Of a stretch of 46,719 nucleotides of DNA, positions 40,335 through 46,719 are shown in pieces; position 1 is the stretch's first letter, and every line of letters begins with the position of its first letter. The DNA is taken from contig CAMBFX010000005.1 of NCBI GenBank assembly GCA_945865695.1, forward strand, positions 1-46,719, in the 5' to 3' direction. The position numbers and the translations under genes were made by a program. This DNA is from Chryseobacterium gleum. GTDB lineage: Bacteria; Bacteroidota; Bacteroidia; Flavobacteriales_D; UBA2798. The notes below the pieces were generated by a model that was not told the DNA's origin, did no database searches, and saw only the letters and a list, made by a program, of their open reading frames with translations.

Positions 40335-40859
40335 TTATTTTTGATAGATTAAAAAAGTTATATAAATAGCTCCCGTAGAATTACTCGACATTGCAACAGC
40401 TGCTCCCCATTCCTTAAAATTCATAGTTGAATTTAATTGTAAAGCATATGAATCAGAATTATCATTTTTCCATAATTCAAATACTTTTTTTATTATTTCA
40501 GTATCAGATCTTTGAATAAACTGTCCAGTTTTTTCATATACTCTTACACAAAGCATTCCTCCAATGGTTTTAACCTTCGTTATTTTTTCAATAGCTTCTT
40601 CAAATGTTGCCGACTCTTCGAAATTTGGAATATCAATATTTTGATTGGCAGTGAGTGAATCTAATATGGCTTGATAATTCGATTGATTTTTTGCTACTAA
40701 ATAGGCGACTGAATCATATACAACATCTTCAACACCTAAAGAATTTCGGTAGTCATTAATTTTAGAAAATAAAAGAGATTCCCTAGTAGAATGGTCTTTT
40801 TGAGAAAAAGATACATTACAAATTATGATTGCAAGTAAAATAATTGTCATTTTTTTCAT
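40335..40859 (-). CDS. Secreted protein, CAP-like N-terminal pattern (putative)
   Basis: Signal peptide; LLFSKINDYRNSLGVEDVVYDSVAYLVAKNQSNY; paralog of 46221 and 41433/42032 ORFs. Confidence 0.6.
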   Translation of the reverse strand: MKKMTIILLAIIICNVSFSQKDHSTRESLLFSKINDYRNSLGVEDVVYDSVAYLVAKNQSNYQAILDSLTANQNIDIPNFEESATFEEAIEKITKVKTIGGMLCVRVYEKTGQFIQRSDTEIIKKVFELWKNDNSDSYALQLNSTMNFKEWGAAVAMSSNSTGAIYITFLIYQK

Positions 40860-41105
40860 GCTACAATTTTATTGGATTTATTATTTATATTACTAAACAA
40901 TGTTTCTTAAAATTAAAAGTGTTTGTAGGTATTTAAGTAGATAGTTACATATTGAACCTTATAAGAGCGATCTGCAAATAAATTGATCTTCATTCGAGCC
41001 CCATCAGACTTTGTCAAAATAAAAATAATTGCAATTGGAGTTTATTCCCAAAAGTCTGAAATTGAAAAACAGTCTGCCCAAGTTACAGTGAAATTAGTTC
41101 CAATT

Positions 41106-41366
41106 TCATTGGTAATAATGTCTATAACTTTTTTTTGCAATAGCTTTATTCTCTCCTTGTTCCACTGGAGTTGGAGTGAAATCATACATTTCTTCTTTGC
41201 AGTCATTTACTGCCAGATTTGTTGATTTTAATAAATAGCTAGCCGTTTTTTTTGAATCTAAATCCACTATCGATTTAATAATTGCATTCGCTTTTAATGA
41301 ATCGGTTTGAGCAAATAAAAACAAACCTATACTAGAAACCAATAAGGTGAAGATTAACTTTTTCAT
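41106..41366 (-). CDS. Small secreted protein, probably a truncated paralog
   Basis: MKKLIFTLLVSSIGLFLFAQTDSLKANAII; leader region shared with neighbours. Confidence 0.4.
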   Translation of the reverse strand: MKKLIFTLLVSSIGLFLFAQTDSLKANAIIKSIVDLDSKKTASYLLKSTNLAVNDCKEEMYDFTPTPVEQGENKAIAKKSYRHYYQ

Positions 41367-41432
41367 GGCTTTTATTTTTAATTTTTATTTATGATCAGAA
41401 TTTTTATTTCAATCCCTATTAGTAGGATTTTC

Positions 41433-41963
41433 TTATTCTACCTCAAGTGTTTTTACAATTTCACACAACACCATAACCGTGTATAATTTTCCGTTTGAAA
41501 CGGTAGAATTAACACCAATCACATATTTTTGATCAAGAGTTGGACTAATAGGTAAAAGCATATTGACTTCAGATTGTCTATCAGAAATCAGTAAATTCAT
41601 TAATCTTGAAATCAATTCTTCATCAGACCTAATTACTCCATTTTCACTGATTGAATCTATTTGTGAAACCCATCCCCCACTACCCGTGAAATTATTTTCT
41701 ACCATTTGGTCTCTAAGTTTTTTTACAACTATCTTCCCGTCCTCCCCAACGATTTTGATTGGAGGAAAACTATCGGTTTTAACCATATATTCCAATTGTT
41801 CATTAGCAATTTTATAGGCTGCAGAATCAAAGGTTGCAGGTGCAAGATCCATAGACGCTCTATGAATATTGATTTCTTCCATTATTCTTTTTTCGAAATT
41901 AGTTTGTCCAAAAAGAGTTAAACTCATAATCGTAATGGACAGGATGAAGATTAACTTTTTCAT
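41433..41963 (-). CDS. Secreted protein, tandem paralog 1
   Basis: 176 aa, FEKRIMEEINIHRASMDLAPATFDSAAYKIANEQLEYMV. Confidence 0.7.
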   Translation of the reverse strand: MKKLIFILSITIMSLTLFGQTNFEKRIMEEINIHRASMDLAPATFDSAAYKIANEQLEYMVKTDSFPPIKIVGEDGKIVVKKLRDQMVENNFTGSGGWVSQIDSISENGVIRSDEELISRLMNLLISDRQSEVNMLLPISPTLDQKYVIGVNSTVSNGKLYTVMVLCEIVKTLEVE

Positions 41964-42031
41964 GGCTTTTATTTTTTACATGTTTTTATTGGTAATCATT
42001 TTTTATAAATTTCTCTAACAGTAGGATTTTC

Positions 42032-42562
42032 TTATTCTACCTCAAGTGTTTTTACATTCTCACACAACACCATGACCGTGTATAATTTTCCGTTTAAAAC
42101 GGTAGAATTAACACCAATCACATATTTTTGATCAAGAGTTGGACTAATAGGTAAAAGCATATTGACTTCATATTGTCTATCAGAAATAAGTAAATTCATT
42201 ATTCTTGAAATCAATTCCTCATGAGTCCTAATTATTCCATTTTCACTAATGTGATCCGTTTGTGAAACACAACCTCCACTACCTGTGAAATTATTTTCTA
42301 ACATTTGTGCTCTAAGTTTTTTTACAACTATCTTCCCGTCCTCCCCAACAACTTTGATTGGAGGAAAACTATTGGTTTTAACCATATATTGCAATTGTTC
42401 ATTAGCAATTTTATAGGCTGCAGAATCAAAGGTTGCAGGTGCAAGATCCATAGACGCTCTATGAATATTAATTTCCTCTATTATTCTTTTTTCGAAAGCA
42501 GTTTGTCCAAAAAGAGTTAAACTCATAATCGTAATGGACAGGGTGAAGATTAACTTTTTCAT
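42032..42562 (-). CDS. Secreted protein, tandem paralog 2
   Basis: 176 aa, near-identical to 41433-41963, offset exactly 599 bp. Confidence 0.7.
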   Translation of the reverse strand: MKKLIFTLSITIMSLTLFGQTAFEKRIIEEINIHRASMDLAPATFDSAAYKIANEQLQYMVKTNSFPPIKVVGEDGKIVVKKLRAQMLENNFTGSGGCVSQTDHISENGIIRTHEELISRIMNLLISDRQYEVNMLLPISPTLDQKYVIGVNSTVLNGKLYTVMVLCENVKTLEVE

Positions 42563-43374
42563 AAGGCATATTATTTAAGGGTTAATACTAGGATACATTA
42601 CTACAACGATCTTACATTTTACATCCACAGAATTTTATTTTGTGCAGATAGTTTAATGTTAAATGAAAAATTTATATACTGGAATACAAGCAGGGTGTAA
42701 GTAAATGAAGCGTTAGCCTAAATTCTTACGTCTAAAAAATGTTAGATACTTCTAGTTGATAAAGGCCAATAGAAAAGTTGGTATAACCATGTATTTAAAA
42801 ATACAGAGCTAAAATCAAGGCTTAAAAACGCAAGCCGAAATAGGTTAGTTGAACGCATAGTGCCTCCTTTTTTTTATAGAATAATGAAGAATAAAAAAGG
42901 TAGAATTGTTTCATTGTTACTTTTTACCCGCATTTTAATAAAAGGTTACATTCTATTTTATTTATTTCGCAAAACTCAATATATTTTTCGTCGTCGGCGG
43001 TAAATTTAAATCGTTCATAAAATAAGGTAGGGATCTAAAACATTATTCGATTGCAAAGAAGATATATTGAAAACTATCCAGAGTTATAGTTGTTGTAATG
43101 TAAAAAAATCTCCCTGCTAAAAATCTCCGCAGTGTTTACCGAAGTTCAACGTAATAATAATAATGTTTTTATTAAATTTGAATAAAGATAGTAAGAACGG
43201 AGGAAGCTTACAGTTTCTTCCTCTCAAAAATGTTTTTATATAAACTAATTACTTTCTAATTTTCAACTAAAGTTTTCTAGTTTGAAACTTTTTCAAAACT
43301 ATTCAGTATAACCCGTCCATGAAACACCTCTACCCTCTTTTATATAAATCAAATTTAACTAAAGCTAAAGGGTT

Positions 43375-43791
43375 ATGGGTTTTTCTAACATTAGTAAATA
43401 TATTTTGTTTGGATTCTGTTTTGTCTTCGGACAACTAAAAACAGAGTCTTGCCCATCTTCTGCAGATAACGTTTCAATTTTTTTTCCTCCACTCACTAAT
43501 TGCCTCCTCGATTACCGCTCAGGCCCTGACGAGTCTTCCACTATCGGACTACTCGGTTCTATCTATAAATTCAATTCAGATAAAAATGAATCGTCAATAA
43601 GAAATCATGAATTATTACAAGTAGAAATTACTGGAACAACTGCTTCGCCTAATCGATTTGTTCCTTTTCATCAATGGTTGCATTATAGAAATAGTTCCAA
43701 CTTAAATGACATGACAAATTGGAAAGATCCGAAGAGTCGCCAAGATGGAATGATTTTAGAATCACTTAATTTTTCGTTTTTCGCCTGCTGA
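43375..43791 (+). CDS. Hypothetical ORF, uncertain
   Basis: 138-aa ORF, no recognisable motif. Confidence 0.25.
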   Translation: MGFSNISKYILFGFCFVFGQLKTESCPSSADNVSIFFPPLTNCLLDYRSGPDESSTIGLLGSIYKFNSDKNESSIRNHELLQVEITGTTASPNRFVPFHQWLHYRNSSNLNDMTNWKDPKSRQDGMILESLNFSFFAC

Positions 43792-43900
43792 TTAATGTTG
43801 CTCCCAATATAAAAGTATGGTTAGAACAATAATTATATATCGGATGGATAAAACCATCATTTCAATAACGGATTCTGATTTAAATTAAATATATGCGCCT

Positions 43901-44446
43901 ATGAAAACCAAAATATTTTTCCTTTTATTATTGCTGGCAAATTTAGTTTCTGCACAAGAAAAGTCTGACCTTAGCGATACGCAAACCGTAGAAAACGCAA
44001 AAACTTTAGTGAGTATGTTCGATAAAATCGACTCGGCTTTGGCTTATAAAACGCCTGCTGATTCGACCAATTATTCTAATCTGATCATTGAATTGCGAAA
44101 TAAAAACAAATCCGCATTAACCAAGCGAGTCAATAAGGACAGTTATTGGTGTTACGCCATTTATGCTCGTGAATTCAGGGCTTCGGATTCTGATAATCCC
44201 ATTCAATACAAAGAAGGAATAAAAACCGTTTATAAAGCATTTAATTTTATACGTGAACAAATAGGCGAAGATTTTATTCTATATGAAAAATGTTATTATA
44301 ATCGGAATAACCTGTATCCAGGAGAAGGACACAAAATTAGTTTTACGGTTGAGCTAATCAATCCCGCTGGAAAAAAGATAGAGATGAGATTTTATGTAAA
44401 TAATATATTCGTAATAGAATTTATTGGTTTCTTCATCTGGGAGTAA
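43901..44446 (+). CDS. Hypothetical secreted protein
   Basis: Signal peptide MKTKIFFLLLLLANLVSAQ. Confidence 0.6.
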   Translation: MKTKIFFLLLLLANLVSAQEKSDLSDTQTVENAKTLVSMFDKIDSALAYKTPADSTNYSNLIIELRNKNKSALTKRVNKDSYWCYAIYAREFRASDSDNPIQYKEGIKTVYKAFNFIREQIGEDFILYEKCYYNRNNLYPGEGHKISFTVELINPAGKKIEMRFYVNNIFVIEFIGFFIWE

Positions 44447-44549
44447 ACCTTACAAGAACATAACAGGGACTCGAATTTTAAATCCGGATTCTTGATAAAA
44501 AAAATTATTGTAATTCTTTTCAATTATTAACCTTTAACACTACTTGATT

Positions 44550-46181
44550 ATGAAAAACCTAATGGTAATTATTTTACTAAACATTATAAGTGTTAATGTA
44601 AATGCCGCAAAAGATACTTCGAATTACCCCACTCCTGATTATAAAAAAATAAAAACAGTTTATAAAGTAAAAATAAAAATTGAGAAATCTACGGTTTTAA
44701 AAATTTATGAAGATAATCTATATGAATATATTGAATATAATAATGATTATCCAAGAGTGAGTTGCAAAAAAGAATTGGGTAAATATACTATTCTAAAAAA
44801 TAAATTAATCCTCACTAAACCATTTATTGCTGATAGTTCCATTGAATTTAAATTGAAGGATTCGTATTATATCGGAAAAAATGGATTACATACAAGATGG
44901 ATTGATTATATTAAAAAAAATAGACCGGATATCCCTAAATACAAAACGGATGACTACCAATTTCCTTGGTTTTTTAAAAGTCCCTATCTTCTGATTAATT
45001 CTGATGAAATTATAGGAGAGAAAGATATACTAATAATGATGGAATATGTTTTAAGAAATCAAAAATCAGAAAAAGATAAAGTAAAAGCTATTTCGGAATT
45101 TATGGTATCCAATATAGACTATGGCAGTGCAGAAGATGGTGAAAGTAATTATGAACGAATTTTATTTGGTAAAAAAAATAATGCGGTTTGCGAAGGTTAC
45201 AGCCGAACATTCGTTTCACTATGTTCATTGGTTGGCATAGATGCAAAATACGTTTCTGGGCCAGTAAGAACTGGATTCTCGGACGCTCTATTTACATATA
45301 CAAATCATGCTTGGAATCAAGTAAAAATAATTAATAAATGGTATGTAGTGGATGTAACATGGATGGAGGCTGACGATTTTTGGTTTCTTCCTAATTATGA
45401 TGATTTCACCTTATCACATATAGAAGAAAAAAAAGAAAATCGATTAGACTCCATAACGATTGATGATTTCTCCTCTTCGTTAATAATTTATCCCGTAAAA
45501 AATGGTAGTTATACTCGCGCATTAGAATTATCCGTAAAAGAATCGTTTCAATATTGTAAAGATAGTTTTATAATTAAATTTCCTTTGTCGTTTCAAGCTT
45601 CAAATATTTTGAAATATAATTCGGAAAAAATGTTTACACAATTTAAAAACGAGAAAACATCTTTTAAAAACAATTCAGAAAAAATAAATTATAAATTATC
45701 AAAAAATAAATTAGAACAAACATTAACAATTTATTTGAAAGATACCTTAAATAACATTACTATAAATATTAAGGGAATAGGAACCATTCATTTTATGATT
45801 GTAAATGGCACAAAAAACGAATTAGCCAAATATCTTATAGATCATGTTAATAACAAAAGTATAATGTCTTTTACCTACGCATTAATGTCGAGTTTGATTC
45901 TAAAAGATAAGAAAGCATATGAGAAATTAACGAATGAAAAAACTGTTTTATCGTATAAAAATGCGCTAGCAAAATTTGAAAAAAATCAATTACCTAATTG
46001 GGACTTCAAAATATTTGGTTGCGCATCGCACTTCAGTTATCATGAAGATGAAAGATTTGAAAAACATAGCATGGAAGTAACCAGAGCTGGATTTAATATT
46101 GAAATTTTGAAAAATAAAAATGGAGAGTATTTCTTTTACGATTTTGATTTCTATTCCTTTCCAGATTTTGCTAAAAATTAG
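44550..46181 (+). CDS. Secreted transglutaminase-like domain protein
   Basis: NNAVCEGYSRTFVSLCSLVGIDAKYVSGPVR...NHAWNQVKIINKWYVVDVTWMEADDFW gives Cys-His-Asp triad context. Confidence 0.8.
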   Translation: MKNLMVIILLNIISVNVNAAKDTSNYPTPDYKKIKTVYKVKIKIEKSTVLKIYEDNLYEYIEYNNDYPRVSCKKELGKYTILKNKLILTKPFIADSSIEFKLKDSYYIGKNGLHTRWIDYIKKNRPDIPKYKTDDYQFPWFFKSPYLLINSDEIIGEKDILIMMEYVLRNQKSEKDKVKAISEFMVSNIDYGSAEDGESNYERILFGKKNNAVCEGYSRTFVSLCSLVGIDAKYVSGPVRTGFSDALFTYTNHAWNQVKIINKWYVVDVTWMEADDFWFLPNYDDFTLSHIEEKKENRLDSITIDDFSSSLIIYPVKNGSYTRALELSVKESFQYCKDSFIIKFPLSFQASNILKYNSEKMFTQFKNEKTSFKNNSEKINYKLSKNKLEQTLTIYLKDTLNNITINIKGIGTIHFMIVNGTKNELAKYLIDHVNNKSIMSFTYALMSSLILKDKKAYEKLTNEKTVLSYKNALAKFEKNQLPNWDFKIFGCASHFSYHEDERFEKHSMEVTRAGFNIEILKNKNGEYFFYDFDFYSFPDFAKN

Positions 46182-46220
46182 CGCGTCCTTATACAGATAT
46201 GAATTTTAATCAATCGAAAA

Positions 46221-46446
46221 ATGAATAAATTAATTTTAATTTTAGCTTCGATAGCTATATGTATTGCCAGTTATTCTCAAAAAAATCATTCTACAAGAGA
46301 AACTCAATTATTTTCTAATATTAATGAATATAGAAACTCATTAAATATTGAATCAATAGAATATTATTCAGTTGCATATCTATTAGCAAAAAAACAATCT
46401 GATTATCAAGCACAATTAGATTCATTAACTGCTGATCAAAACTTTG
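46221..46446 (+). pseudogene. Truncated paralog of the 40335-40859 secreted protein
   Basis: KNHSTRETQLFSNINEYRNSLNIESIEYYSVAYLLAKKQSDYQAQLDSLTADQNF matches the paralog, then homology stops abruptly. Confidence 0.75.
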
Positions 46447-46719
46447 GAGGAAGCCGATGCAAATTCTTCGGGAATTCAACGCAGACAATTGTATGATGAT
46501 ATTAATTTTATGCTGAGTGAGGCGGGATTTTCGGCTCCGATAGAAAAAGCACGTGATGGAAAGTTTGTGTATTATTTTTATGAAGACCGAAATTTTTCTA
46601 TCAACTCACAACCGTTGAATGAAACAGAAACCAATCAAATCAAATCTGCTTTAATGATTCTTTCACGTTTCAAAGGAATGCCACAATTTGAATGGGTAGA
46701 TGAAATAAGTACCAAAATT
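46447..46719 (+). pseudogene. WYL-type transcriptional regulator lacking its N-terminus (runs off window)
   Basis: Open frame EEADANSSGIQRRQLYDDINFMLSEAGFSAPIEKARDGKFVYYFYEDRNFSINSQPLNETETNQIKSALMILSRFKGMPQFEWVDE with no start. Confidence 0.7.

Noticed and set aside
43375-43791. Real secreted protein of 138 aa
   Set aside because: No convincing domain or signal; retained only as a low-confidence ORF.
16440-46719. attR as a direct repeat of the tRNA-Leu 3' end
   Set aside because: No copy of tcggttcgagtccgaccccgggta was found by eye downstream in the window; the partner site may lie outside or be very short.

Overview
The window looks like a low-GC Bacteroidota chromosome. Support comes from type IX secretion (T9SS) C-terminal sorting domains, SprB/PKD-like repeats, a YtxJ-type bacilliredoxin, and a DUF3098/ftsX/uppP/truB/queA gene order. 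Bases 1 to about 16.44 kb are ordinary backbone: leuS start, T9SS adhesin, ftsX, DUF3098, uppP, truB, queA, SGNH/T9SS protein, ytxJ, ispD, nadD, gmk, four-helix protein, yicC, EamA, pth, rplY, prs, tRNA-Leu(CAA). From the 3' end of tRNA-Leu to about 46.446 kb lies a roughly 30 kb accessory island. It begins with a large serine recombinase whose C-terminal codons run into the tRNA and its terminator. It ends where a paralog of a secreted protein is abruptly joined to the middle of a WYL-type regulator gene. The island carries an intact IS3-like element and a second pair of decayed ends of the same element family enclosing about 3.7 kb of cargo. That cargo includes a retron-type reverse transcriptase pseudogene (YADD motif readable). 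Other island content: a WYL regulator/hairpin/NADAR unit, a PD-(D/E)XK-like plus UDG-like gene pair, a SLOG-like plus HTH-like pair, an orphan PcfJ-like gene, tandemly duplicated secreted proteins and several pseudogenes. The strongest unexplained signal is a roughly 286-nt non-coding region (35998-36283) with at least five hairpins enclosed by a long-range terminal stem, a candidate undescribed structured RNA. All calls come from reading the sequence and ORF translations; no database search was run.
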